Source: CAZGTQ01 sp964528575 (GTDB lineage: Bacteria > Planctomycetota > UBA1135 > GCA-002686595). From it: a stretch of DNA of 34,749 nt. Shown one piece after another: positions 1 to 8,958 of this stretch. Location of the stretch: the NCBI GenBank assembly GCA_964528575.1, contig CAZGTQ010000281.1, positions 1 to 34,749 on the forward strand, given 5' to 3'. The notes under the pieces are model-generated. The model saw only the letters and a program-made list of their open reading frames with translations. It searched no databases and had not been told where the DNA came from. Position 1 is the first letter of the stretch, and the number at the start of each line of letters is the position of its first letter. Both the position numbers and the translations under genes were made by a program.

Positions 1-392
1 ACGCCGGGTGCACGGCCACCTTCGTCGCGTTGCTCGGCGTTCGCGGGCTCCAGAGGTAGCTTCGGCCGAAGTGTCCGAACGGTGCCGTCGCACCCGGATT
101 CGGCGGGTCCGTGCAATCGACGCCGCTCGTCGGGTCGCAGACGAAGAGAGCTCGCGTCTCTGCGACACCGGGGCCCGACGGCGGGAGCACGGCGGCGTGC
201 GTGATCTCACCGGTCACGAAGGACCCCCTTCGGTGAAGCCGCCGTTCAGGTGTACGGACCCGCCCACTGCCCCATCTCGTGCGGCTCCACGACTTGGACG
301 GCTCGGCCTTCGCAAGGAAGGGACGCGAGGACCGAGCACACCACGATCTCCGCCCCTCTCGTGGCGGCGAACGCTCCCGATCCGATGCGCAT
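1..392 (-). pseudogene. Partial, apparently frameshifted gene running off the left edge; possible kelch/galactose-oxidase-like protein
   Basis: Two short open frames lie in series on the minus strand. The first starts with ATG at 392, preceded by AGGAG eight bases upstream and a -10-like TAGGAT at 437-442, and stops after 48 codons (246-248). The second is open from GTG at 217 to the window edge (72 codons). Both have mostly G/C third positions, like the neighbours. Read with one extra C in the run near 249 and one near 222, they join smoothly: ...GQWAGPYT, LNGGFTEGGP, FVTGEITHAAVLP..., then GRSYLWSP. The Gly-x-Trp, His-Ala-Ala-x-Leu-Pro and Leu-Trp-x-Pro spacing recalls the start of kelch/galactose-oxidase-like secreted proteins. 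That family call is tentative. The breaks could be real decay or sequencing errors in C runs. Alternatively these are two small independent genes. Confidence 0.45.
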
Positions 393-436
393 GGCTGGAA
401 CTCCTGTTGCGAGCAGACGACCAGGCGACGAGGGCG

Positions 437-442
437 ATCCTA
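437..442 (-). promoter_or_regulatory. -10-like element of the left-edge gene
   Basis: TAGGAT followed by CGCC on the minus strand lies 45 bases before the ATG at 392. The same TAGGATCGCC string stands 49 bases before the start of the gene at 5286, and TAGCATCGCCC stands 43 bases before aceE. No -35 box is recognisable. The rest of 393-627 shows no gene. Confidence 0.4.
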
Positions 443-627
443 CGCCTCCCCGGCGCTCACGGGGCCGAAATCCGCCGGTCGGATCCGCCCGCGCGCGAGC
501 GGCGCGTGCGCGCGAGCCTCACTCACCGTCGCGCGGCCAGGGGTCGTGCTCGGCGCGCGCACGCCGGCGCGGCACTCGGCGCTGCGGCCGTGGGTGCGCG
601 ACACTCACCGTCGGCTGGGCCGCGCGG

Positions 628-3600
628 CTACTGGCGGAAGTAGCTCGACAGGCTCGTGATGCCGTCGGCGGGGATCGACTGCGTGCCGCTCTGGTAGGGG
701 TTCGTGTCGAAGCGCACCCCGACCGCCGTGTTCATGTCGATCACGTCGACGACGCCGCCGCCCTGGCTCGAGCTCGGCACTGCGAGGAACAGGAAGCGCG
801 GCTCGTTCGTGTTCTCGAAGCCGGCTGCGACCTGGCGCGCCTGGCTCTTGCCGTTGATCGGCGCGGGCGGACGCGCGCTGAACGGGTTGCCCAGGCTCGG
901 CAGCGCGCCGAGGTTGAGCTGGTCGTCGAACGCGAGATCGACCGGGACGCCGGTGAGCTGATCCGAGCCGATCGATTGGGCGACGGCGAGCCCGAAGCCG
1001 TGCGGCTCCGGCGACGAGCCGACGGACAGCGCTCCGGTCGTGCTCGACGTGAGCAGCACGCGCGTCACGGCGCCGCCGGGGAGTCCCGTCGGCGTGCCGT
1101 CGAACGTCGAGAGCTGGTTCTCGTGCGCGATCCAGACGCCGCCGCCCAGGACGAGCGGGTCGGGCTGGATGGCGCGCGGCTCGTCGAACGTGAACGGCGC
1201 GGCGAGGATCACGTCGTCGTAGCCGACGCCGCCCGGGCCCGACGGCCCCGACTCGAACAGCGAGAGCGTGCCGTCGCGTCCGAGCACGTACGCGAGGTAC
1301 ACCTGGCGGTCGAAGCCGAAGCCGATCTGGCGCTGCGTGATCGCGACGTCGAACGGCGCTTCGATCCCCGCGATGACGCTGCGCACCTGGAACGTCGAAG
1401 CGGAGAGGATCGAGATGCTGTTCCCCGCCTCGTTGCACACGATCACGTCCTCGTCGCCCGGGTCCCAGGCGACGCCGGTCGGACCGTTGCCGACCGCCGT
1501 CGTCTGCACGACCTGGTGGAACGTCGCCGAGCCCGGGTCGACGTCGACGAACGAGACGCTGTCGCCCGCCTCGCTCGTCACCGCGAGGAAACCGAGGTTC
1601 GGCGACATCGCAAGCTGCGTCGGGTCGGAGACCGCGATGCGGTCGATCAGGACGAAGCGGTTGCTGTTCAGGACGACGATCTCGGCCGCCTCGCGGTCGG
1701 CGACGTAGAGGAACTGGCCGACCTGCTGGCGGATCACGTACGGGCCGCACGAGCCGATGATCGGCTGCGGCGGCGACGGCCCGCCGAAGATCTGGTTCTG
1801 CTCGAGCGCGAGCAGGCCCTGGGGCGGCACGCTCGGAGGCATGCCCAGCGGCGAGAGGCCGGGCACGAGCAGGTTCGGCACCTGCGTGTCGACCGACGTC
1901 GGTTCCTGGACCGGCAGATACGGCCAGCCGCACAGCGGCGGGAAGCTGAGCGGCGGCGGATTGGGGTGCGGCGCGAGCGAGACGGGGTTCTCGAGCCCGA
2001 ACGTCGTCCCGCTCGGGTCGGGCACGACGGTGTTGCCGGACACGAGGAAGCTCGAGCGCTTCAGGCTCGCCGTCGCGCACGGGTTGCCGCCGGCCGATTG
2101 GCACCCCAGCGGCGACGGCGCGTTCGAGAACACCGAGTCGAGCGCGTGCCCGAGCATCATGTCCGTCGCGGAGAGCACCGTCGGCGCGCGCGCGAGCCGC
2201 TCGTCGAGCGCCGTGTCGCGCGTCAGGGTGAACACCCCCGCCGAGCCGCCGTCGAACGTGCACGTGCCCGGCGCGAGCGGCGGCACGAGCAACGTTCCCT
2301 GCAGCAGCACGTTCGGGTCGTAGGGGAACTTCGTGTTGCCCTCGAGCACCTGGAGCGGATCGAACGTCGGGTCGCCCGTCCCCTGGCCATAGCCGTTCAG
2401 GTCGACGACCGACACGCCGTCGCCGCGCCCGACGTAGATCGCATCCGGCGTCACGGGCGCGTTGGCGAGGCCGGGTCCCGCGCCCGTCGAGAACGTCGTC
2501 GAGAGCGGCTGCGCGACGGTGTTGCCGGCGAGATCGGACAGGAAGCCCGCGCCGAATCCGACCCCGACGGCCGACAGCGTCCCGCAGCCGGGGAACGTCG
2601 ACCCGCTCCCCGGGAACGGGAACGCGGGGACGATGCGCGCGACGCTGAGGTCGAACACGCTCTGCACGTCGACCGAGTACGGCACGACGACGAGCGCGAA
2701 CGGCGGTCCGAACGTGATCGCGAGCGACGGCGAGATGTCGGGCGGGCTCGCGCCGAGGAACGGCCCCAGGGTCCCGAGCTGGATCGGCTCGGTGAACTGC
2801 ACGACGATCTGCGTGCTCGGGTCGACGCCGACGTCCCCGTTGCCGGGCGAGATCACCGGCGTCGACAGCGGCGGCGGCGCGAGCTGCACCGCGGGCCGCA
2901 GCGTGTCCGGTCCGACGGTCGAACACGCGAGCGCGGGCGCGGCGAGAACGTTCCCGCCGTCGACGGTGACCGCCTGCGAGATGCGCAAGTGGATCTGCCG
3001 GCCCGCGGGGAACGTCTCGAACGTCGTGAGGTCGCCGTCGGCGTCCGGAACGAACACGAACGCGCCGGGCGCCGCGAGCGCCGCCGAGCCGGCGAAGCCG
3101 CTGCCGAGCGTCGTCCCCGGGAAGCCGAGACCGGGGAGCTGCCCGCCGACGTCGGCCGCCTCGACGAACAGGCCGTCGCCGTCGGCGTCGGTCGGATCGG
3201 GCACGACCCAAGTCTCGGGCACCCCGCCGCCGCCGAACGTGAGCGTACGGCCGCCGACGAAGGCGCGGCCGGCGATCGGCGTGATCGCGCTCGTCGCGGG
3301 GTCGACCGCGAGGACGACGAGCGCGCCGGTGAACGTCGAGCCCGTCGGCGACGCGGACGGAGCGAGCACCGAGGCGAGGTCGATCGCGCCGTCGAGCTCC
3401 GCGACGAGGAACTGGTTGCCCGGAGCGCCGTTCGGCAGGAACGCGGCCGTCGGCCACGTCGCGGGCGGCAGGATCGCGTTCGCCGGAGTCAGGTTCGCGA
3501 CGAGGTCGGACTTCGCGAGCACGTCGATCACGACGGCGGTCGGAAATCCGCTCGGGTCGACCAACGGGATGCGGTGCGGGAGGAGCTGTCCGAACCCGTT

Positions 3601-5286
3601 GCCGACGCGCGTGAGCGTCGCGGTCGCCGTGGGCGGCGCGGCGGCGACCGCGATCGTCACCGTCGTCAGATCGAACCCGTACGCGTTCGTCGCGCGCACC
3701 GCGTAGTCGCGCGAGGGCTCGGCGACCGCGGGCGTCCCGCTGATCACGCCGCTCTGCGCGTCGAGCGCGAGCCCGAACGGCAGCGCGGGCGTCACGCTGA
3801 ACGCGTCGACCGGCCCGCTCACGATCGGAGCGTTCGGCGCGATCGCCTGGCCGACGACGTATGCCGCGGGATCCTGCGCGTAGCCGGACAGCACCGGCGC
3901 GCCGGGCGTGACCTCGACGTCGAGCACGACGCTTGTCGAGCCGCCCGCGTTCTTCGCGACGACGAGATGGCCCGCGGGCGGCGCCGGCGCGCTCGGCGTC
4001 CCCGTCACGACGCCGCTCGCGAGGTCGAGCGTGAGCCCGGCGGGCAGCGGCGGGAACACGAGCCACTCGTCGACCGGGCCGACGACGCTCGGCACGTTCG
4101 GCACGATCGGCTGGCCGACGACGTACACCGCCGGGTCGCTCGCGTACGAGAGCCCGCTCGGCGCCGGCGGCGTCGGGGTGCGCAGCTCGATCGTCGCGAG
4201 GTTCGTGAAGCTGAGCGTCGTCGGGCCGGTCGCGACGACGCCCTGCAGGAAGAGCTCGAGGCCGTCGAGCCCCGGATCCGGCGGAAGCGGCACCGAGAGC
4301 GTGCGCGTGCCCGACGGCGGGACGACGCCCGGGCCGATGTCGAGCACGGCGAGCGACGCGAGGTCGAGGTGCAAGAGGTAGAAGAAGCCGGCGCCGAGCG
4401 GCACCGGGGACGGGAGCGCCGCGAGGTCGAACGCGATCACGCCGAACGCGGGGCCCGACCCGTTGACGAGCTCGACGTCGACCGCGCTCCCCAGCACACC
4501 GTCGGTCGCCGCGAGCGTCGGCCAGAACGAGAGCCCGCCCGCGACGACGACCGTGCCGAACGCGTTCGTCACCGCGACGTCGACGAAGCCCGGATCGTGC
4601 ACGCCGGGCTGGATCGTGAGCGACGTCGGCGTGAACGCGACGACCGGCTCCGGCTGCCCGTCGATCGCGACGGTCGTGCCTGCGTCGAAGCCCGAGCCCG
4701 TGATCACGACCGGGCCGGGCGCGAAGCCGCTCGTGGCGCCGATCGAGGCGACGGACGGCGGCGGGGCCGGCGTGATCGACAGGTCGGAGAACTGCACGCG
4801 CGTGAGGTGGCTCTCGCTCGCGACGTTGCAGCCGAACGGGGAGCCGGCGAGGACGAACGCGAGCGTGTCGCCCGATTCCGCCGAGAGCGACACGTCGTCG
4901 GCGAGCACACAGGGCGGCGCCGCCGGCGCGCACCACGAGCCGCCGCCGCTGCTCCCGACCTGGAACGCGGTCGTGAGCTGTCCCTGGTGGACGAGGAGCA
5001 CGCGCAGCTCGACGCAGCACGTGTTGTCCGCGAACGCGGAGAAGTCCATCGAGTACACGCCGGTCTGGGAGAGCACGGCGCTCGCGGTCGCGCTCGAGCC
5101 CGTGCAGGTCCCCGGCACGCAGATCTCGAGCGAGAGCACGTCGTCGCTCACCCCCGCGCAGCCCGTGAAACCGAACGGCAGCCCGCCGAGCTGCGCGCCC
5201 GCCGCGCTCGCCACGCTCGCCCACGCCGCGACCGCCAGCAGGCCGCGCGAGATCCTGCGCCCCGCATCCTCGTGTGCTCGTCCCAT
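628..5286 (-). CDS. Large secreted multidomain protein (TIG/IPT, Ig-like and beta-propeller domains)
   Basis: The 1552-residue product starts with a signal peptide: charged residues including RR, then a hydrophobic stretch ending in ASAAGA before Gln at about residue 31. It should be exported. Domains in order are: a Cys-rich N-terminal module (about 40-175); an IPT/TIG-like beta domain (about 178-260); two putative-Ig (He_PIG-like) repeats at about 376-465 and 466-555, each with a YVVGQ strand and a SGV(V/I)(T/S)GTP motif; a long middle region with an Ig-like segment near 800-900; and a YVTN-type seven-bladed propeller region at about 1190-1350 (YVADREAAEIVVLN, LAVTSEAGDSVSFVD). No catalytic motif, anchor or sorting signal was recognised. 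A cell-surface or extracellular structural role is inferred. The ATG at 5286 has GGAGAAGGG upstream, which supports this start. Confidence 0.8.
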   Translation of the reverse strand: MGRAHEDAGRRISRGLLAVAAWASVASAAGAQLGGLPFGFTGCAGVSDDVLSLEICVPGTCTGSSATASAVLSQTGVYSMDFSAFADNTCCVELRVLLVHQGQLTTAFQVGSSGGGSWCAPAAPPCVLADDVSLSAESGDTLAFVLAGSPFGCNVASESHLTRVQFSDLSITPAPPPSVASIGATSGFAPGPVVITGSGFDAGTTVAIDGQPEPVVAFTPTSLTIQPGVHDPGFVDVAVTNAFGTVVVAGGLSFWPTLAATDGVLGSAVDVELVNGSGPAFGVIAFDLAALPSPVPLGAGFFYLLHLDLASLAVLDIGPGVVPPSGTRTLSVPLPPDPGLDGLELFLQGVVATGPTTLSFTNLATIELRTPTPPAPSGLSYASDPAVYVVGQPIVPNVPSVVGPVDEWLVFPPLPAGLTLDLASGVVTGTPSAPAPPAGHLVVAKNAGGSTSVVLDVEVTPGAPVLSGYAQDPAAYVVGQAIAPNAPIVSGPVDAFSVTPALPFGLALDAQSGVISGTPAVAEPSRDYAVRATNAYGFDLTTVTIAVAAAPPTATATLTRVGNGFGQLLPHRIPLVDPSGFPTAVVIDVLAKSDLVANLTPANAILPPATWPTAAFLPNGAPGNQFLVAELDGAIDLASVLAPSASPTGSTFTGALVVLAVDPATSAITPIAGRAFVGGRTLTFGGGGVPETWVVPDPTDADGDGLFVEAADVGGQLPGLGFPGTTLGSGFAGSAALAAPGAFVFVPDADGDLTTFETFPAGRQIHLRISQAVTVDGGNVLAAPALACSTVGPDTLRPAVQLAPPPLSTPVISPGNGDVGVDPSTQIVVQFTEPIQLGTLGPFLGASPPDISPSLAITFGPPFALVVVPYSVDVQSVFDLSVARIVPAFPFPGSGSTFPGCGTLSAVGVGFGAGFLSDLAGNTVAQPLSTTFSTGAGPGLANAPVTPDAIYVGRGDGVSVVDLNGYGQGTGDPTFDPLQVLEGNTKFPYDPNVLLQGTLLVPPLAPGTCTFDGGSAGVFTLTRDTALDERLARAPTVLSATDMMLGHALDSVFSNAPSPLGCQSAGGNPCATASLKRSSFLVSGNTVVPDPSGTTFGLENPVSLAPHPNPPPLSFPPLCGWPYLPVQEPTSVDTQVPNLLVPGLSPLGMPPSVPPQGLLALEQNQIFGGPSPPQPIIGSCGPYVIRQQVGQFLYVADREAAEIVVLNSNRFVLIDRIAVSDPTQLAMSPNLGFLAVTSEAGDSVSFVDVDPGSATFHQVVQTTAVGNGPTGVAWDPGDEDVIVCNEAGNSISILSASTFQVRSVIAGIEAPFDVAITQRQIGFGFDRQVYLAYVLGRDGTLSLFESGPSGPGGVGYDDVILAAPFTFDEPRAIQPDPLVLGGGVWIAHENQLSTFDGTPTGLPGGAVTRVLLTSSTTGALSVGSSPEPHGFGLAVAQSIGSDQLTGVPVDLAFDDQLNLGALPSLGNPFSARPPAPINGKSQARQVAAGFENTNEPRFLFLAVPSSSQGGGVVDVIDMNTAVGVRFDTNPYQSGTQSIPADGITSLSSYFRQ

Positions 5287-5334
5287 TCCTCGTTCCCTTC
5301 TCCAGCGCGGGCGCCGGTGCCGGCGCGCCTGGCG

Positions 5335-5340
5335 ATCCTA
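5335..5340 (-). promoter_or_regulatory. -10-like element of the large secreted protein gene
   Basis: TAGGAT, again followed by CGCC, lies 49 bases before the ATG at 5286 and would give a leader of roughly 40 bases containing a Shine-Dalgarno-like GAAGGG. No convincing -35 box is visible. Confidence 0.4.
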
Positions 5341-5447
5341 CCCGGCTCGGCTCGCGCTCGCGGGCCGGCGCCGCTCGATAGTCCGTTCGGCGCGCCGCGT
5401 CACACGCATTGCGCCCTCGCGCGAACGCAGCGGGCGATCCGTCCCGA

Positions 5448-5499
5448 GGCGAGCCGTCACGAGGCGATCCATCATCCGGCGAGCCGTCACGAGGCGATC
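5448..5499. repeat. 22-bp direct repeats in the divergent promoter region of aceE
   Basis: GGCGAGCCGTCACGAGGCGATC would be 22 bases; its core GAGCCGTCACGAGGCGATC occurs exactly at 5451-5469 and 5481-5499, and the full 22-base copies span 5448-5469 and 5478-5499 with an 8-bp spacer. A shorter related unit, GGGCGATCCGT, flanks the pair at about 5432-5442 and 5506-5516. The array sits 78-130 bp upstream of the aceE start, between divergent genes. It may bind a regulator, but that is inference. Confidence 0.6.
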
Positions 5500-5528
5500 A
5501 TGAGCGGGCGATCCGTGACCGGACGGTG

Positions 5529-5534
5529 TAGCAT
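5529..5534 (+). promoter_or_regulatory. -10-like element of aceE
   Basis: TAGCAT, followed by CGCCC, lies 43 bases before the ATG at 5577. It matches the TAGGATCGCC elements of two other genes in spacing and sequence. No -35 box is evident, so it may depend on an activator, possibly acting at the adjacent direct repeats. Confidence 0.4.
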
Positions 5535-5576
5535 CGCCCGCGGACGCGCGCTCGCGTCCGGAGCACGCACCAGCCC

Positions 5577-8390
5577 ATGACCATCGCCACCCCTCCCACC
5601 GCCGCCGACGCGGCGCTCCTGACTCGCATCGCCGACCGCGCCCTCGCTCAGATGCTGGCGATGATCCGGATCGCGAACGATCGCGAGAAGCTGCCCGGCG
5701 ATCCGAAGGTCGGCGGCCACCCGGCGTCGTGCGCGAGCTCGCTCCACGTGCTCACCGCGCTGCACCTCGCCGCGCGCCGGCCCCAGGACCTCGTGTGCTG
5801 CAAGCCGCACGCGTCGCCGATGGACCACGCCTTCCACCACCTGCTCGGTCTGTTCCGCCATCCGGACGGGCGCTGGTACGAAGAGCGCGAGGCGAAGGCG
5901 CTGATGACGCGCCTGCGCAAGTTCCCCACGCCGGACGAGCCCGACGTCTTCCAGAGCTACCACGCGCGCACCGATCCCGATTCGTTCCACATGCTGCCGA
6001 CGGGCTCGGTCGGCATCCCGCCGGTCGTGTCGGTCTACCTCGCGCTCGCCTACCGCTACGCGCACGACCACGGGCACGAGGTGCCGGCCGACGCGCACTT
6101 CTGGTCGCTCATGGGCGACTCCGAGTTCCGCGAGGGATCGCTGCTCGAGGCGATGCCCGACGCGGCCGAGCGCCTGCTCGGCAACGTCACGTGGATCGTC
6201 GACTACAACCGCCAGAACCTCGACGGCACGCGCATCACGAACGAGCGCGGCCTCGAGTCGCGCGACTGCGACCGCATCGAGCGCACGGCGCTCGCCAACG
6301 GCTGGAAGGTGATCCAGGTGCGGCACGGAGCGTTGCGCGAGAAGCTCTTCGCGAAGCGGCAGGGCGGAGCGGCGCTGCGCGAGCTGTTCGAGACCGGGCT
6401 GTCGGACTACGAGCTGCAGCACCTGCTGTTCGACCGCGACGCCGCGCAGATGCGCGCCGCGGTCGAGCGTCTCGCGCCGCGCGCGACGACGCTGGTCCAG
6501 GGGCTCTCCGACGAGGACGTCGTCGCCGCTTTCCGCGACCTCGGCGGCCACGACGTCGCGACGATGGCCCGGGCGCTCGAGACGTCGCGCGACGAGGAGA
6601 ACGAGCCGTACCTCATCGTCGCGCACACCGCGAAGGGTTGGGGCCTGGAGTGCTACGCCGATCCGTCGAACCACTCGACGGTGCCGAGCGAGGCGGAGGT
6701 CGAGAGCGTGCTCGCGCGCGTCGGGCTCACGCCGGACGACGCTTTCGCGACGTTCGACCCGACGAGCGACGAGGGCGCGTTCCTCGCGGCCCGCGGCGCG
6801 GAGTTCCGCCGCGCGATCGAGGAGCACGGCGCGCTGCGCGAGCGCAACCGGCGCGTGTTCCGCGCGCGCGTCGCCGAGGCGGGCGGGCTGCCGGACTCGC
6901 TCGGGATCGACACGTCGCTGTTCCCGATGGCCCACACGCAGTGGATGTGGGGCCAGGTCGCGGGCAAGCTCGTGCGCATCGGCACGCCGCCGGGCTCGGG
7001 CGCGCCCGGCGCGCCCGAGCGCGAGCTCGACGAGAACGAGCTGCGTTGGAAGCCGGCTGCGGAGCTCGTGCTCACGCTCTCGCCGGACGTCGGCACGAGC
7101 ACGAACATCTCGCCGATCCTCGATCGCAAGATCTACGGGCCGCAGGCGACCGACGACGTGGACGACCGCTCGTCGTTCGAGGCGCGCCACCCGGAGCTGT
7201 TGACGTCGCTCGACGCGGCGACGCGACACATCCGCTTCGAGATCGTCGAGGCCAACTGCATGTCGGCCGCCGGCGCGTTCGGGAAGATGGGCCACTTCGT
7301 CGGCATCCCGCTCTTCCCGGTCATGACGGTGTACGACTTCTTCATCAAACGGGCGCTCGACCAGCTCTACTACAACCTCTACTGGGGCTGCGAGTTCGTG
7401 ATCCTCGGCACGCCCAGCGGCGTCACGCTCTCGCCCGAGGGCGCGCAGCACAGTTGGAAGTCGGACATCCAGATCCCGAACCTCGTGTCGTGGGAGCCTC
7501 TGTTCGCGATCGAGGTCGACTGGATCCTCGCCGACGCGATCCGGCGCCACATGGACGACGACAACGAGGGCCGCCGAGGCGTGCTCGTGCGCGGAGTGAC
7601 GCGCGGTGTGCGTCAGGCGCTGCTGCTCGAGCACGTGCGCCGGCAGGCCGCGTCGAAGACGAGCGCGCCGGACGCGCCGCTCGCGCCCGCCGGGAGCGGC
7701 TGGAGCGACGGCGTCGACGAGTCGACGCTCGCGCCGCTCCCCGACGCGGAGCTGCTCGCGCGCGTGCGCGCCGATTGCCTGCGCGGCGCGTACCGGCTCG
7801 TCGACTGGCGCGGCTACGCGGGCTACGAGCCGGGCGACAACGTCGTCGAGATCTTCGCGATGGGCTCGGTCGCGACCGAGGCGCTCGAGGCGAGCGCGGC
7901 GCTGCTCGAGCGCGGCGTCTTCGCGAACCTCACCGTCGTCACGTCGCCCGACCTCCTGCTCGGCATTCTCGCCGAGGCGGACGATTACCTGCACCTGCGC
8001 GAGGGCCTGGGCGTCAGCGGCGACCTGTTCGCGGTCGCGGATGCCGCGCGCAGCGAGGCGGGGCTCGTCGGCCTCGCCGGCCGGCGCGTGCCGTGCGTCG
8101 CGGTCTGCGACGGCGAGGCGGGCCTGGTCGACAACGTCGGCTCGATCGTCGGGGTCAAGCAGCGCACGCTCGCGGTGCGCCGCTTCTCGAAGAGCGGCCG
8201 GCCCGACGAGGTCTTCGCGTACCAGGGCCTCGACCGCGACTCGATCGTCGAGGCGTGCGGGCGCATGCTCGCCGAGACCGCGCTCGAGGACTTCGTCGTC
8301 GCGCCCGCGCTGCTCGAGCGCATGGCCGCGCGCGGCGGCCGGCCGCGCCCGCACTGGCGCGAGCTGTGGCCGACGAGCCGCGATGCCTGA
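5577..8390 (+). CDS. aceE: AceE-type (homodimeric) 2-oxoacid dehydrogenase E1, probable pyruvate dehydrogenase
   Basis: The 937-residue protein is a full-length thiamine-diphosphate-dependent E1 of the single-chain AceE type (about 890 residues in enteric bacteria). Such enzymes decarboxylate pyruvate and acetylate the lipoyl arm of E2. The N-terminal substrate channel region carries GGHPASCASS and a KPHASPMDHAFHH segment. The ThDP/Mg motif is at about 178-210, GDSEFREG...DYNRQNLDG, with the same 29-residue spacing to Asn as AceE; the third Gly of GDG is Ser here. The middle domain has SPEGAQHSWKSDIQIPN, matching the AceE EGLQHEDGHS region but with different residues. No E2 or E3 gene is nearby. 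AceE-like paralogues with other 2-oxoacid preferences are known, so the substrate is not certain. The ATG at 5577 has no clear Shine-Dalgarno. Confidence 0.85.
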   Translation: MTIATPPTAADAALLTRIADRALAQMLAMIRIANDREKLPGDPKVGGHPASCASSLHVLTALHLAARRPQDLVCCKPHASPMDHAFHHLLGLFRHPDGRWYEEREAKALMTRLRKFPTPDEPDVFQSYHARTDPDSFHMLPTGSVGIPPVVSVYLALAYRYAHDHGHEVPADAHFWSLMGDSEFREGSLLEAMPDAAERLLGNVTWIVDYNRQNLDGTRITNERGLESRDCDRIERTALANGWKVIQVRHGALREKLFAKRQGGAALRELFETGLSDYELQHLLFDRDAAQMRAAVERLAPRATTLVQGLSDEDVVAAFRDLGGHDVATMARALETSRDEENEPYLIVAHTAKGWGLECYADPSNHSTVPSEAEVESVLARVGLTPDDAFATFDPTSDEGAFLAARGAEFRRAIEEHGALRERNRRVFRARVAEAGGLPDSLGIDTSLFPMAHTQWMWGQVAGKLVRIGTPPGSGAPGAPERELDENELRWKPAAELVLTLSPDVGTSTNISPILDRKIYGPQATDDVDDRSSFEARHPELLTSLDAATRHIRFEIVEANCMSAAGAFGKMGHFVGIPLFPVMTVYDFFIKRALDQLYYNLYWGCEFVILGTPSGVTLSPEGAQHSWKSDIQIPNLVSWEPLFAIEVDWILADAIRRHMDDDNEGRRGVLVRGVTRGVRQALLLEHVRRQAASKTSAPDAPLAPAGSGWSDGVDESTLAPLPDAELLARVRADCLRGAYRLVDWRGYAGYEPGDNVVEIFAMGSVATEALEASAALLERGVFANLTVVTSPDLLLGILAEADDYLHLREGLGVSGDLFAVADAARSEAGLVGLAGRRVPCVAVCDGEAGLVDNVGSIVGVKQRTLAVRRFSKSGRPDEVFAYQGLDRDSIVEACGRMLAETALEDFVVAPALLERMAARGGRPRPHWRELWPTSRDA

Positions 8391-8958
8391 GCCGCCGCGC
8401 CCACCCGACCCCGATCCCGACCCCTTCGAGCCGTTCGAGGTCGTCGAGCGCGAGCGCGTCTACGACTCGAAGTGGTGCGCCCTGCGCCGCGACCGCTTGC
8501 GCTTGCCGGACGGCGCGCTGCAGGAGTACCACGTCTTCGAGGTCCCCGACGCGGCGGTCGCGGTCCCGCTGCTCCCCGACGGCCGCATCGTGTTGCTGTG
8601 GCAGCACCGCCACCCGCACGGCCGCACGCACTGGGAGATCCCCGCGGGCCGCATTGCCGTGGGCGAGGATCCCGCGGACGCGGCGCGGCGCGAGGTGCTC
8701 GAGGAGACGGGCTTCCGCGCGGGTGCGCTCGAGCGGCTGCCCGGCTTCTACCCGCTCAACGGCATCAGCGGCCACTACGCGCACGCGTTCGTCGCGCGCG
8801 ACTGCGAACGCGTCGCCGCGCCGACGCCGGAGGCCGCCGAGCGCTTCAGCGTGCACGTCCTCGAGCGCGAGCGCGTCCTCGCGCTGCTGCGCGCCGGCGA
8901 GCTCGCCGACGGCTTCACGGCGCTGACGCTGTTCTACTGGCTCGAGAGCGAGCGCTGA
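8383..8958 (+). CDS. Nudix hydrolase (ADP-ribose pyrophosphatase-like)
   Basis: The 191-residue protein carries a perfect Nudix box: GRIAVGE, seven residues, then REVLEETGF (about residues 90-112), which binds Mg and cleaves a nucleoside diphosphate linked to another moiety. The preceding WQHRHPHGRTHWEIPAGR resembles the substrate-binding strand of ADP-ribose/NDP-sugar pyrophosphatases (EhPAG-type), so that substrate group is most likely, but specificity cannot be read from sequence. The ATG at 8383 lies inside the last codons of aceE (8-bp overlap, ATGCCTGA), so the two are probably translationally coupled. An acidic, proline-rich N-terminus (PDPDPDPFEPFE) precedes the Nudix fold. The gene ends 25 bp from an oppositely oriented gene. 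Confidence 0.9.
   Translation: MPEPPRPPDPDPDPFEPFEVVERERVYDSKWCALRRDRLRLPDGALQEYHVFEVPDAAVAVPLLPDGRIVLLWQHRHPHGRTHWEIPAGRIAVGEDPADAARREVLEETGFRAGALERLPGFYPLNGISGHYAHAFVARDCERVAAPTPEAAERFSVHVLERERVLALLRAGELADGFTALTLFYWLESER

Noticed and set aside
250..5580. 1776-codon open frame on plus opposite the large secreted protein gene
   Set aside because: It is Arg/Asp/Glu-rich without any domain and mirrors the biased codons of the minus-strand gene, which has a signal peptide and recognisable domains.
5487..8354. 955-codon open frame on minus opposite aceE
   Set aside because: Its composition (Arg, Glu, Asp, Val-rich) is that of an antisense shadow; aceE on plus carries clear enzyme motifs.
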